A DNA stretch of 64,000 bases, taken from positions 3,643,084-3,707,083 of the forward strand of contig OZ007514.1 of assembly GCA_963931865.1 (NCBI GenBank), read 5' to 3'. Both the position numbers and the translations under genes were made by a program. The notes below the pieces were generated by a model, which saw nothing but the letters and a program-made list of their open reading frames with translations, was not told the DNA's origin and did not search any database. Below, piece after piece: positions 49,670 through 61,301 of this stretch. This stretch comes from Axinella damicornis. Its lineage: Eukaryota; Porifera; Demospongiae; Axinellida; Axinellidae. The stretch's first letter is position 1; every line of letters starts with the position of its first letter.

Positions 49670-50465
49670 ATGTACCCCTCTCCTGGTGAGAAAGCAAACA
49701 CTGTACACACACACACATGCGCGCACGCACACGCGCACACACACACACACACACCTTGTGCAAGAAACATTGAGTCCGCACTTAGCTGAAGGTCACTCAT
49801 TACCTTGTCAGCCACCTGCCAATGAGAGCACACCTTGAATAACCCCAAACATGATTTTAGATGTTCACACACAACGTCTTCTGTATGAATAGCTTATTGG
49901 ATGCAGTATCCACATATAGGTTGTTGGAGTGGGTTAAATTCGACAAGGAGACACAGTGTCACATCATTCCCCAAGTACTAGTCTCGTTCCCAGACCCTCA
50001 TACGCGTGGGTCTGGGCACGAGGCTACCCAAGTACATACAGTGAAGCAGCATGCAACACAGATAATGACAGTCTTGGTGTGGCTGGATGCGTATCAGCCC
50101 TTCTACTACGTACCTCCAGTGCAGAAAGAAAGATCTAGAACAGCTGCTAACATACTTAGTAGCAGCATTTTTGAAATCCTCTACAGCGGATTGAACATTT
50201 GAGAATTCAGCGACCACTCTAAAAGTTAGTGGCAAGAACTTCCTGTGGGTGTAGCTTCACAGAAACCACACGGCCCAGAACACGCTGGAGTCCGAAAGTT
50301 GCGGACACTTTGCGTGAGGGTCATACCTGTAGAACACAGTTTCCGCAAAAAATCTCAATTTTAAATGAGCGCACCCCAAGGTGCAGTCTACCCATGCACT
50401 CTTAGTGCAATCTGCTATAGGTTTACGCCAAATGTTGTCACCCTGTCCAAATAGACCACTACATG

Positions 50466-50504
<39 letters not shown>

Positions 50505-53500
50505 ACCTATCTATCTGTCTACCTATCTATCTATCCATCCGTCTACCACTACTGTATCCATCCTCGTAGTACTAGTACATCCAACTACTAACCTTCATGA
50601 ACGTGTCCCCGATGATTCTCCTCTTCTCCTCGGGGTTTGAGACCGAGTGGAGGGGGGCGGAGATCCTCTGCTGAAGCTGACCGTCCGGCATGTGGTAGGT
50701 GAGGATGGTCTGCGCTGAGTAGAACTGCTGGGAGGCATTGATGACTGGAGGGGGAGGGGAAGTGGATGTGGCCCTCTCCATCACACCCATGTGCACACAT
50801 TCAAACACACAAAGGCTGCACAAACCACGAGTTTTCGGTGAAAGGTGAATTGGTTGGGTGGGGAGAGGGGCATATGGACTAAAAGAGCGCACCCCAAGGT
50901 GCAGTCTACCTTTGCACTCTTAGTGGGCTTATAGGACATATACAATCTCTCAATGGATGTACCAGTACAACATACAAATTTAAACTACAACTAGTGGAAT
51001 GTGCGACATTGTGGGGCGAGCGTGAGCAAGTGCATGTGCTGTGTGGAACAGTTGTACACATGTACGTACAAGACTGTCATCAGAATGTGACTAGCTACAT
51101 GAGAACAGCTCAGGTCACAGAATATCACACCAAAAGTGGACTGTCGCATATGCACAACACAGAGTGAGGCTAGCTGAAGCAGTCTAGCGGCGATATGGCA
51201 GGTATTAAAAACCTATAGCTATGCATGCTGCACACTGGTCCAGTACACCAATGATGACTGTGCTCTGCAGGACACGTACACGAAGCTACAGCTCTGAGGT
51301 CAATGAATAGGTAGGTCCACCAGCGGTGTTCGTCTTTGCTGTCGCCACTGGGGAGGTACAGAGGTAGGTCTTAGTTCACGATCGATGTGTCTTTGTTCAT
51401 TGTGTTGTCGCCATAGCCTCGGTGCTAGACTCTCGTGCACGGCGGAGATTTGCGGTACGACGTCTGGAAATGAATGCAATGTTTCGTTATATTGCACGCG
51501 CCCGATTTACGGTATGGGAGACAGATCGACATCGCGACGTACATACATATACATTGTATAGCGCCATACAGCGCCGCGCGCGAGACTATGACCAGTGTGG
51601 GGCTCTCTGACGCTCACCCAAAAAGGAACCGAATGACAAGAAGGTGGAGAATACTGTAGTAGTAATGAGGAGGGTAGGTATCAGGGTTGTGGGGTGTGGG
51701 AGAGGGGAGTGGGGTGGAGGGAGGGGAGGGAGGGGAGGGGAAGTAGGGGAGGAGGGGAGGGGAAGGGGAGGGGAGGGGAGGAGAGGGGAGGTTAAGGTCA
51801 GGGTTAGAGAAGGTGGAAAATAGTGTCGTAGCAATGAGGAGGGTAGGATCAGGGTTGCGGGGTGTGGGAGAGGGGAGTGAGGAGGAGAGGGGAGGAGAGG
51901 GGAGGGGAGGAGAGGGGAGGGGAGGGAGGGGAGACAACAAACTCCTTACCATGGGGCTGGATGTTCAGTGCCTCCAAGGACTCTTTCACTTGCAAACTCT
52001 CATTCTTCCGCATGAATCCATTGTCGATGTGCACAGCCACCACTCTGTCTGCTCCGAGAGCTGCATTGAGGAGCGCCGTGCACACTGCACTGTCCACCCC
52101 TCCACTTACCAGAGACTGTGGGATGTGTGAGGTGTGTGTGAGGGAGTGTGTGTGTGATGGGGGTTGGATATGGGCAAGTGTCACTGACATGAGGTGTGCA
52201 GTGTGAGATTGTGTGTGTGCACACGTGCATGTGTGTTTGTGTGTGTGCACGTGTGTGTGTGTTTGCGTGTGGGCACGTGTGTGTGTGTGGGGGGGGGGGG
52301 GGGGGGGATATGGTGTGAGGGGTGTGGGTGTGTGGGATGTGAGCACGCATGTGCTAGAGGTGCTTATAGTGTGTGTGAGGGGATATACATGCCATATGCT
52401 TACCCACCAACACTTTGGAGTCTCCGACTGTCCTCCTAATGTACTCTACACACGCCTCCTCTCTGCTGCCAAGGGTGAAGAGGCCATGGCAATGCGACAC
52501 CTCAAGGGGAAGGGGAGGGGAGGAGCAAGGTTGAACACAAACCAGTACGATCGAATGGCATGCGTGGATGCACAGGAGTAGTCATGTAACAGAATGGCTA
52601 CTGGACTAACTCTATAAAGGAAGTTGCTCATCATCTTCCCGCCGTTCTCCGTGAGGTCCACCTCGGGGTGAAACTGCACTCCAAACACCGTCTTCTCTCT
52701 GTGCGCAATGGCCGCCACTAGCCCACCAGACTGTGCCGTCACCCGACAACATGTGGCTAGCCGCTCAATAGAGTCACCATGGGTCAACAACACGTCTTGG
52801 CCTTCTCCCAAGCCATCAAATATTTCACAGCTTGGGTCAACTTTGATCATAAACTGACCATCCTCACGGATGCTTTTCCTTTCAACAGTACCACCAAAAT
52901 GTTTGTTGATGAGTTGCAGGCCATAGCAGATGCCTAATATGGGAATGTCGAGCTGGAAGATTTCCGGGTCATATTTCGGAGCGTCCGCATCATTCACACT
53001 GTTCGGACCACCTGAAATTATGATAGCACTGCGAGAGAAACATGACACGTAAGTGTCAGTGGGAGCTTGCATGATACATGTATTATGACCGTACAGTACA
53101 AGGCACATTGAATCTGCATCTGTTCGGAACAAACTGAGGACTTGCATATAGTCCTCATCAGATTAAGAAGGGTACACTGTATTGCAGTAACAGATACTGT
53201 AGTTGTGCGTCATCAAGCATAGCCTCGTTCCCAGGCGCTCAGTAATTGGGGAGAAGAGCGCCTGGTATCCACTGTTCGCGCATGCGCAGCTCCCCAGGTT
53301 TGTGTGGGGAACTTGGAAACTATGTTATACTAGTCCGTGTTGCACGACCGTGAACAGTGGATACCAGGTGCTCTTCTCCCCAATCACCAAGTGCCTGGGA
53401 ACGAGGCTACATGTACATCAAGCACAGCTCACTAGTCTTATTAGAGCTCAATCGTTGTTAGGTGCAGGTTCAACTTTGTCCCAAGCTACTCGTTATTAAG

Positions 53501-55229
53501 CGCCAAAGTCTTCTGCCACTTTCAGATTCAACAGAGTGAAAAGCTGGAGTTCTAAATGAAGCACAATGCACACTCTCCATTGTCATTACATACATGTAGG
53601 TGCCTATTTTCTTCCGATGGGTATACAGGCACATGTGCTTACTATTAATAACACACGACTTCGTAACAGAACTACATTCTATCATCTATTGCACTGTATG
53701 CGCTGTACCAGTATTTGTCTTTCAAGATTTGAGCAGCTGTTGTGTCAAGTGGTAGGATAACTGACTCCACAAAGAGCTCTCGCACTCGGCGGTCAATCAC
53801 CTGTAACATAGAATATACGAACTAACATCAGAAGTGGATGTGCTCTTGCCTCATATCCCGGCTATCTCATCCCAGCATTTGTTGCATGCAGGCGGTGGAA
53901 GGCCTGGTAAAACTCGACACATGTACGGTACCTGGACGTTGGGCGGATGTGTGGAGGACCGGAGTGGCTTCAGACTTCTGTACAGCTGTGGGGCGACTTT
54001 CTGAAGCTGAGAAGTGTCGCCAAGGCTGCCTGATGGCGGCTGCTCAGTCACTCCATGGTTACGATTGGTAGTGTGTTCACTGTACTTATTCTCAGTTTCT
54101 CGGAAATGTGCCACTCCTCCACACGTCTACCCAACGTACGTCCAGGGTCCCTGCATGTTACGAGTTTTACCAGTCCTTCCCCCCATATTAGTACTACAAG
54201 TGACAAACAGTGGGGTGAGAAGGCCTGGGTACGAGGCTCGATATGCTCTCACAACCCTATTCAGACCCATTGGACATGTGACATCATTCCACATTATCTC
54301 CCACAACACTTACCCCATCATCTGGGATGACAGTACTGTCAACGCTAGCCTCGTTCTCAGGCCCGAGAGTCGCCGTCTCGGGCCTGAGAACGAGGCAATG
54401 TCAACGCATAACAGCGAAGTTGATCAAACAAGTCTCCCAAAGGTAAGTTTATATTCGGATCCCAGAATTGAATGAGGAAAATAGCATAAGGCCTATAATT
54501 ATAGCTCTTTTGCTGAGAATGCTGTCCAAATGGGGGCATATTGTATGTGGATTTTGGTCCGGCAGGAAGTACATACTTTAAGTATACGTAATGGACATGC
54601 ATGCGTATTCAGCACTGCCGGCCCTACCCCCGGCGACTGGGGTCAAGAAACCTTGACTGTCATTTTTACTGCTTGACCACTCGACCGCATCGCAAAAAGA
54701 CTCTTGACCTGCACTGTATTTCAGCCATTGACCGCTTGACCGCCTATAGTATACAGAAGAATTCGTAGCGACTCCACCCCTTCCTTAGTACACGGGGTCA
54801 AGATTCGCTGATAAGGCCGGTCGCAGCTCTGACTACGGCATCTATGGGAGAGTCACCCCCTTATATTACATCCTGATGGACCGAATACCACTTCGTTTTG
54901 TGTTCCCATGAGTGAGCGTCACACGCAAGAGTGCATAAGAAGTTGTTGGTCACCTTGCCGTACTGTGCCCCAGCATCCAGAATAACCACCCTCTCCAGTC
55001 TTGGGTCAAGCTTGCTCTCCCCTGCCTCCTTTTCTTCAGTTGACATCCCGTTCACCCACTCTCTCTTCTTCCTCCTTGCCTTCTCCTCCTCACCACAGCT
55101 ATCACTACCGGACTGTGAACGTTTTCTCTTCCCCCACGCCCGCTGAAACCTCTCGGGCTCTGAAACAGCTGCACGCACCGCTACTACCTCTTCTTCTGTA
55201 GACATTGTGCCATCAACATTTCCCGCCAC
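41827..55229 (-). CDS. GMPS: GMP synthase (glutamine-hydrolysing), 14 exons
   Basis: The enzyme converts XMP to GMP using ATP and glutamine in purine synthesis. Exons on the minus strand: 55229-54954, 53800-53709, 53028-52611, 52500-52408, 52115-51950, 50744-50593, 49815-49755, 49250-49138, 48164-48059, 46574-46333, 45056-44941, 43883-43753, 43250-43072 and 41937-41827. All phases fit, giving 751 residues. The class I glutaminase domain shows [23 protein letters not shown], nucleophile Cys in GICYGLQ (about residue 157) and FHPEV. The ATP-pyrophosphatase domain starts with the P-loop SGGVDS in exon 5. The dimerisation domain ends with the conserved PPGTTEWE. Compared with human GMPS, the region before VVILDAG is about 53 residues longer and rich in basic clusters (KRKR, ARRKKR). 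A second in-frame ATG lies at 55203-55205. Introns carry the 25-bp and 49-bp minisatellites and several foldbacks. Confidence 0.95.
42091..42134. repeat. GATA microsatellite
   Basis: (GATA)n between GMPS exons 13 and 14. A (TATC)n tract lies at 50467-50530 in another GMPS intron. Confidence 0.9.
42568..42627. mobile_element. Short TAG-family foldback element
   Basis: 60 bp, TAGCCATGGTCCCAGGCTC / GAGCCTTGGACCGTGGCTA, flanks GTGTGACTG / GTGTGACCG. It lies in the last GMPS intron. Confidence 0.75.
43421..43707. mobile_element. Inverted-repeat element, TACTGTAGTCACT ends
   Basis: Left arm TACTGTAGTCACTTGCTATT, right arm AACGAGTGACTACAGTA. Related degenerate ends occur at about 1231-1330, 31839-31942 (cut by the gap) and 53450-53600. 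It lies in GMPS intron 12. Confidence 0.75.
45461..45630. mobile_element. Inverted-repeat element, TTTCAGGTTGCTTGTCA ends
   Basis: A 170-bp foldback with a second inner arm (AGTCCAATTACCTTAACTAA and complement). The same ends occur nested at 15193-15893. It lies in a GMPS intron. Confidence 0.75.
46605..47878. repeat. 25-bp purine minisatellite, about 50 units
   Basis: The unit is GTGGAGAGGGGAGGAAAGAGG plus AGGG, with small variants (AAAGAGG/AAAAAGG, occasional shortened units). The plus strand is almost pure G/A. The unit has no stop codon in most frames, which produces spurious open frames of 400-500 codons on both strands. It lies in GMPS intron 9; the GMPS transcript is the pyrimidine strand. 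Confidence 0.95.
48677..49105. repeat. 49-bp minisatellite with internal dyad, about 8 units
   Basis: The unit is GTGAGAACCCACCTGTTGAT then TGGAGGGTTCTCCTCAATCA then acACACCAG. Each unit contains the self-complementary pair TTGATTGGAGG / CCTCAATCAA. Units vary by point changes and small deletions. The array ends about 30 bp before GMPS exon 8. Confidence 0.85.
49393..49498. mobile_element. TAG-family foldback with triplicated right arm
   Basis: The left arm TAGCCTCGGTCCCAGGCTC is followed by its complement three times in tandem (AGAGAGCCTGGGACCGAGGC repeated). Flanks are degenerate (GCACAAAG / GTACAATG). It lies in a GMPS intron. Confidence 0.75.
49979..50026. mobile_element. Short TAG-family foldback element
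   Basis: 48-bp hairpin TAGTCTCGTTCCCAGACCC... with a perfect 9-bp duplication CCCAAGTAC (49970-49978, 50027-50035), in a GMPS intron. Confidence 0.85.
53220..53409. mobile_element. TAG-family foldback element
   Basis: Arms TAGCCTCGTTCCCAGGCGC / GTGCCTGGGAACGAGGCTA. CATCAAGCA lies directly at the left end and again 6 bp after the right end (CATGTA inserted between). It lies in GMPS intron 2. Confidence 0.8.
54346..54398. mobile_element. Short TAG-family foldback element
   Basis: Hairpin TAGCCTCGTTCTCAGGCCC...GGGCCTGAGAACGAGGCAA with duplication TGTCAACGC on both sides, in GMPS intron 1. Confidence 0.8.
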
Positions 55230-55374
55230 ATGCCATATGACTATTCACAGTCTCGTTCCCAGACCGATCTGGGAGAGGGAAGACGGGGAATGAGGCCACT
55301 CTTTGGGGGCTTTAATTGGAATAGACAGTAAGTGGCACGTCTCATTCTCTCTCTCCGGCTGTTCTGCGTTTCTG
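55230..55374. promoter_or_regulatory. Shared head-to-head promoter region of GMPS and POLR2D
   Basis: Only 145 bp separate the two divergent ATGs, so both promoters and both 5' UTRs must lie here or overlap the genes. There is no clear TATA box. A partial TAG-family end with a CTCGTTCCCAG motif lies near 55251-55300. Confidence 0.6.
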
Positions 55375-57085
55375 ATGGCAGCCAAAGCCGAACCTGAGGT
55401 GGAGGAAGAAGATGCCACTGAGCTTCGCTTTGGAAAAGGTTAATGACGTGGTAGTGGCTTCCTCACTGATGACTAGAGCCAAATACTTCAAGTTAGGGAC
55501 TGGGGGTGGATTATTAGGCTCCTGTGGGCCACCTGTATACTCAGTTTATATACAGCATGGTGACTTCATAAAGGGGATGGTCTCATGGGCCAGCTGTATT
55601 TTCCATATAATTTTCCAGTGAGCGGAGTGAGTCGGTTAGGGAAAAATATAGCCTCGTTTCCAGGCCTACTCTGTTTTTTTCTGTTGTTTGGTTTGCGTTG
55701 ACAGATGTGGAAGAGTGGCGTAGCAAAAAAACAGGGAAGGCCTGGTATTGTCCATCACGTGATTGATGTCAGGTGGACATGGGGGGGGGGGGGGGTGAGG
55801 CCCAACCGCAAATAAGTTTAAAACTGGCTGACGAAAGTTGTGTAGATCATCTGAGAGTCTTGACTAGTTGTGGAGCATTCAAACTGAGCCGACTGGATGA
55901 TGAACTGCGTCAGGACCTGCTGAGATGACTACAGCCCCATGTCCACTCGCGTCCACCTGACGTCACTCACGTGATTAATGATATCAGGCCTTCCCTGTTC
56001 TTTGCCGCTCTTCCGTATCCGTGCATTATTGTCAATGCAAACTGAAGAACAGAAAGAACAGAGTAGGCCTGGGAATGAGGCTAGGGAAAATACGTCTCGA
56101 CTCGATGGACCGCTGATGTACACGTACACGTAGGAGGTTCACAGATCGAGCATGTACTTCCTCATACCAGCTGTGTATTGGGCTCGTTTCCAATAGTGGA
56201 AACACTGGCAACTGTGATAGCTGGGCTACTAGCTTCTGCAGCTTCTCTGATAGGCCGAATCAATTGCGACAGAAAATCCTGGTACTCGTAGAATAATAAA
56301 AAAAAAGAGCACTCTCGGATACACTTGGGAGATGATTGCTCTCGGTGTGTGCCTAGCCGGCTCACTGTAAGCTCTCTGAGGACACCTTCTGTCATGAGTG
56401 TTCAGCAGAGACAGGGCAAAAACTACAGAAACAGCACGCTGTGGGTAACACGACTTCCCGTATATGCATGACCTTAGTCTATCGAGCTAGACCAAATTTC
56501 TCTCGCTCCGGAAGAAATTTGTCTAACTCAATGACTAGCGTGACCTGTAATGTTAATGCAATGTTCGTGGCACAGGAAGCTGGTTATAGTGTGCAAACAT
56601 ATTTTTCACGTCCACTCGCAACAAATACAGCTATCCCATGAGACTACATTTTGTGTGTAATACGGGGAATGGGTAACACCAATTTGCATATACCCCTGCC
56701 TAAAATCATAAACATTGCTGCAACCACAGATTTTGAAAATGCCGATGCGCTGTTGATATCGGAGGTGAAAATGTTGCTTGAGCATCGCAAGGCTCAGTAC
56801 GAGAGCCAAGATGAGGACCATGAGCTCTCTGAGGTGTTCACCAAGACCCTGGACTACTGCCAGACCTTCAGCAAGTATAACAGCAAAGAGACCATCCACG
56901 CAGTCAGGGGGACACTTCAGAAGCAGAAGCTGCACAAGTTTGAGATTGCTTGTCTGGCAAACCTTGCTCCCACAACAGACGAAGAGGCAAAGGCCCTCTT
57001 ACCCAGTTTGGAGGGCAGGTTTGACGATCTGGAACTGAGTGAAGTGCTGGACGATATCCGGACACACATGAACTACCAGTACTAG
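55375..57085 (+). CDS. POLR2D: RNA polymerase II subunit RPB4
   Basis: RPB4 forms the stalk of RNA polymerase II together with RPB7. Exon 1 is 55375-55438 (ATG in GCGTTTCTGATGGC context) and encodes an acidic start ending ELRFGK. Exon 2 is 56730-57085 and starts inside an Asp codon completed across the intron. The joined protein is 139 residues, against 142 in human. Recognisable segments are [59 protein letters not shown] and [19 protein letters not shown], ending in YQY. Intron 1 contains a complete TAG-family foldback (55649-56083). Confidence 0.95.
55649..56083. mobile_element. TAG-family foldback element inside POLR2D intron
   Basis: Arms TAGCCTCGTTTCCAGGCC... and ...GGCCTGGGAATGAGGCTA, flanks GGGAAAAATA / GGGAAAATA. 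Confidence 0.8.
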
Positions 57086-57134
57086 ATTTCATGATCACAA
57101 ATTGTTGTCTTCAGTGTACATTGTATGTCTTTGC

Positions 57135-57249
57135 TAGCCTCGTTCCCAGTCCATTCCAGCCAAAAGTGTTTGTACATGTAGCAGGGGAAGACCTGAGATC
57201 TGCTAGCAATCAAATACTGGCAGTAGGAATGGCGGCCTTGGAATGAGGC
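57135..57249. mobile_element. TAG-family foldback element downstream of POLR2D
   Basis: Starts TAGCCTCGTTCCCAGTCC and ends GGAATGAGGC, with CTTTGC repeated at both flanks. Arms are partly degenerate. Confidence 0.65.
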
Positions 57250-57579
57250 TTTGCTTTTATTGACAGTGGATGGAGAAGTCTCAGAGTTATAATATGTGAA
57301 ACAAGATTGTTGCAAATTCTATATCCACTTTTCATAACAAATCTGGACTACACAATATTTTGTGGTTAAGTTCAAGTACAACATTTAATCTTTGTAGCCT
57401 CATTCTAGCCTCTCGTTATCCTCTTTCCCCCACTCAGCTTTTCGTCACTGCAAGTGACAAAAAGCTTGGCGGGGCCTGGGAATTGCTGTTCATTGCTTGC
57501 AGTACGTATAACGAAAAGCTGGGTGGGGGCCGGCCTGGGACAAAGCTCACCACTTATTGCTTGCAGCATGGAAGTGATG

Positions 57580-58430
57580 AAGGGGTATGGGAACAGGGCT
57601 ATAACTGTATACCTCAAAAGAGCCTTCCATCCTCCATCAAAGTCAGACGCCAGTTTAAAAGTTAGGTTTTAAGTCTTAGTAAAAGCTCTTAGTTTTAGTA
57701 ACCACCTTTTGGGGTTAATTTAATATTAGCTAGTTTAGTTGTAGCTTTAATTAACAGGCTGAAACAGTCCTCATTTTAGCTAAGGTGAAAATATGCCTTA
57801 CTATTAGTTTTAGTAGCTAACAGATGCCCAGAACTTCTATGCCGGTAAAACAGCTGCAGGAAAAACTAGCAGCCTTCATGAAAGTACTGGAGAATTTACC
57901 CCCCCAAAAAATGTACAACCTCCATCTGTAAACAAAAGCAGTAAGGAAGTTATGAAAACTATGTAGAAGCTTCCTTCATGAAAAAAAAAAAAGAATAAAG
58001 GGAAAAAAAGAAAAAAGGGAAAAAAAGGAAGAAGAAAAACAACCTAGCAACACACCCATCCCTCCATGACAGGTCAGACACCGAAGTGTAAGCCTCAGAA
58101 GCGCTGGATAGGCGTGTCTGGAATCACAGGAGGGCAACCTGCTTTCTACCAGACACCTTTAGCTTCGGTGGTCAGATGGGAACCGGCGTACTACGGCTGC
58201 TAGGCGGGGAAGTCAGGAACCGGTATGTACGGAGTGGCCCAGACTCGTACTCGGTTATTGGGGAGGCGAACACTCAACCCCCAGGCTGTAAAGCAAGTGC
58301 TTAGCGAGTGTGCCATCCCGACTTCCCGCCAAAACTTGCTACAAATTCAGTATTTGAACCCCAGGTGGCTGAAACCGTTTGCGCATGCGCCAGCTTTCCC
58401 GCCAAATATTATTTTTCAAAATTCAACAGA
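57580..58430. repeat. Dispersed repeat with tRNA-like segment, copy 3
   Basis: A copy unlinked to PEX5. Here the minus strand reads GTCGGGATGGCACACTCGCT AAGCACTTGC..., the most tRNA-like version. Confidence 0.6.
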
Positions 58431-58800
58431 AGAGGAGATAGCAGAGTTTCTACATAGTCTGTGAGATGGGAATGCTCGTATTGGAGCTTTGGAACGTGGA
58501 AGGAAGGTGAGTGAAGTCAGCATTCCACCTCTGTATTGTTAAAACTGCAAATTAAAGGAGTGTAGTGCCTCATAGTTATGATAACACAGTATTCATTGAC
58601 ATTTATACACTGACTCTGAGCTATCAAAAACATGGATGAAAGATGTACAGGTCATAGGGTCTGTGTGAAGTGTTGGTCCATGACAAGGTAAACTAGTGTA
58701 GTCTATACACAGGCCTATGCTTGTGATGCAATTCGAAGGGCGTTGCGCCTCAAATTTGGGGCCATGATAACACGGTATACATTGGGAGATACTATATGAC

Positions 58801-59000
58801 NNNNNNNNNNNNNNNNNNNNNNNNNNNNNNNNNNNNNNNNNNNNNNNNNNNNNNNNNNNNNNNNNNNNNNNNNNNNNNNNNNNNNNNNNNNNNNNNNNNN
58901 NNNNNNNNNNNNNNNNNNNNNNNNNNNNNNNNNNNNNNNNNNNNNNNNNNNNNNNNNNNNNNNNNNNNNNNNNNNNNNNNNNNNNNNNNNNNNNNNNNNN
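58801..59000. other. Assembly gap, 200 N
   Basis: Exactly 200 N between POLR2D and the unrecognised gene; true length unknown. Confidence 0.99.
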
Positions 59001-60405
59001 GGTAAGTACTATGAAGAGAATGAACAACATGTCTACCATCCACCATTCTTCAAATTCTGTCACACTTCATACAGCAAGGCAGACACTTGTCTACTAGCTG
59101 AGGTATATAGTATGCACATGCATGGTAACTCCCCCAGTTAGCTAGTTATGCATCCAGCTGCATGTTAGCTAATGTATCCATTGTTTGGTTCATTAACCAG
59201 AAATGTAATGCAGCATAGTTTGCAGTGCATGAGAGTTCACTGAAACCAGAGTAACCACCCTATGTATTTTAACTGAATAATTTTTCCAGTGTGGCAGCTA
59301 ATTGTCACGCACCAATAGCCAAGGGCCTACCAAAACCGATGCAGTACACATGAATGCCTAAGCTAACAGCGGTTGAAAATGGAGTGTGTAGCGAAATGAG
59401 CTTTGGACAAACTATGCTGACCCCCCTCTTCTGAAAGCCAGCTAACATAATATTCATGATACTACCCTAGATCTGAGGCCTGTGGTCTCCAACGTCAGGG
59501 GTTTCATATACATAGCTACACACACCTGTGGGCGTTGGAGATATTTGTGCCAACAGCTCAGCAACATGATACTTGGCTACATGATTGCATGCTCATTTGT
59601 GTCGAATCTGTACTTGACAATACTACCAACCCTAGAATTTTACAGAAAGGATCCAAGACAGAACAGTTTCATGCTGGCAATAAGTGCATTGGGCATATCA
59701 TGTTCAGTGGTAGCATTTATGGCCTACTGAGCAGCAAGGCAAGGGCCATTATATACATATTTGGATTGGGACTGGGAATCAGCTTATAATTATGGAGATC
59801 GCAGTTTTAGAATCAGGCATCCCATGCACATTCCACATTAATTTGTTGGGTAGAAGCGTATAAAATGCAAGCTTGAATGCCTAGACATGCAGTGGTTATA
59901 GTTTCACTTCGTGACGGTAACGTTGTCTGCAGGTACATGCTGGCTAACCACTGCATGGACTTATCTTTCCCGTCACTGACTTTCGTGCACGTGTTGTAGT
60001 ATGTATACAAATTGTTATGCATCATACTCATGGGAGGGGAGGGGAGCCACACCCAGGATAGAGTGACCTCTTGATGAAAGTCTACATATTCCAGTGGACA
60101 ATGGTGGAAGGGCCACCTTTCCACCCAAACACCCAAGGACAAGGTATGGATATGCAGATGTGCACCTGATGTCCATAGTTGGGGAGTGAAGCTGTCATGT
60201 GATCAGCAGCAAGTGAGTCATGTGATTGGAAAGCTCACTGCCACTGCTGCACTGCATCGTTGACCTGACTCACCTCCAATGAACAGTGGTAGATTAATTT
60301 ATGGCCAAAAGAAACAGAGTTAACTGGGAGTGACAGGCCGACCGATTATATATGGGACAATGGTGAACCAAGGTGGAGCTATTTATTCACAACATTAGCA
60401 ACACT

Positions 60406-61008
60406 TAGCCTCGTTCCCAGGCCGTCTGCCAGTCGCGCGCGCATCGCATACGTGACCTTTGAACCCTTGTCAGATAGCTGGCAGAAGGCCAGGTACCACT
60501 CCTACGTCATTTACAAGCAAAGTGGACACGGTTATGAAGCAACTCGACTACACGTATGCTTTCGAGTTTATATTGATACCACGAAGACAGCAACTTGATG
60601 CCAACTCAGCGCTAACGGCAATACAGCATGCACTAACGTTTGACTACTCAGGCGCCTAGGCGTAAGTCCTACCAAGCGCTTACTGTAGAGGTAAGCTATT
60701 GTAGTTACCTAGGCTACTACAACCGTACAACAAGGAGTTCCATACCTGACGCCTCCAGTGGTCCACCACGGTAGCGTAAAAGCCAACAATAACTCGCTAG
60801 GAAACCTGCCGTTAGCCCGTGAACTTCTTGAACGCCGCCATTTTACATGAAACCGTGTCCACCTACGTCACAACCGTGTCCACTTAACTTGTAAATGACG
60901 TAGGAGTGGTACCAGGCCTAGCGCCTTCTGCCAGCTATCTGACAAGGGTTCAAAGGTCACGAATATGCAATGCGCGCGCGACTGGCAGACGGCCTGAGAA
61001 CGAGGCTA
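60406..61008. mobile_element. TAG-family foldback element, 603 bp with long arms
   Basis: Arms TAGCCTCGTTCCCAGGCCGT... / ...ACGGCCTGAGAACGAGGCTA continue into a GCGCGC tract and a second arm (GGTACCACTCCTACGTCATT and its complement). The 9-bp duplication AGCAACACT is perfect (60397-60405, 61009-61017). Confidence 0.9.
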
Positions 61009-61301
61009 AGCAACACTAGCTAGCTGTGGAGAGAGCTGACTACATACTGGATTCCAGCCCATGCCCTGGGCCCAATGGCAATGTTCTCGAACATTCTTCA
61101 CAAAGTTCAAGGTTCAGTAAATAAATTAAAGTACGAAGGTCGCGCGTCACTATAGTCTAGTCCCGCCCCACGAACATCCCACTTTCGTCACTCACAGACA
61201 CACAGACACGTAAAATCTTAATGTATTGATACGGTCCACTGCATGAGTCCTCTCTCAGTGAGACTGAGTCAGGTATTAAATTTGTGTTTCATGTGTAGTA
61301 G

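Larger units (their letters stand above)
57250..60405. other. No supported gene
   Basis: Holds the dispersed repeat (57580-58430) and the second gap. Overlapping short open frames at 59482-59789 show no recognisable family. Confidence 0.5.

Noticed and set aside
56162..56395. 77-codon minus-strand frame within the POLR2D intron
   Set aside because: No recognisable domain; length within chance expectation.
59482..59789. Two overlapping open frames of 82-84 codons
   Set aside because: They use different frames of the same DNA, and neither shows a family motif or convincing splice context.
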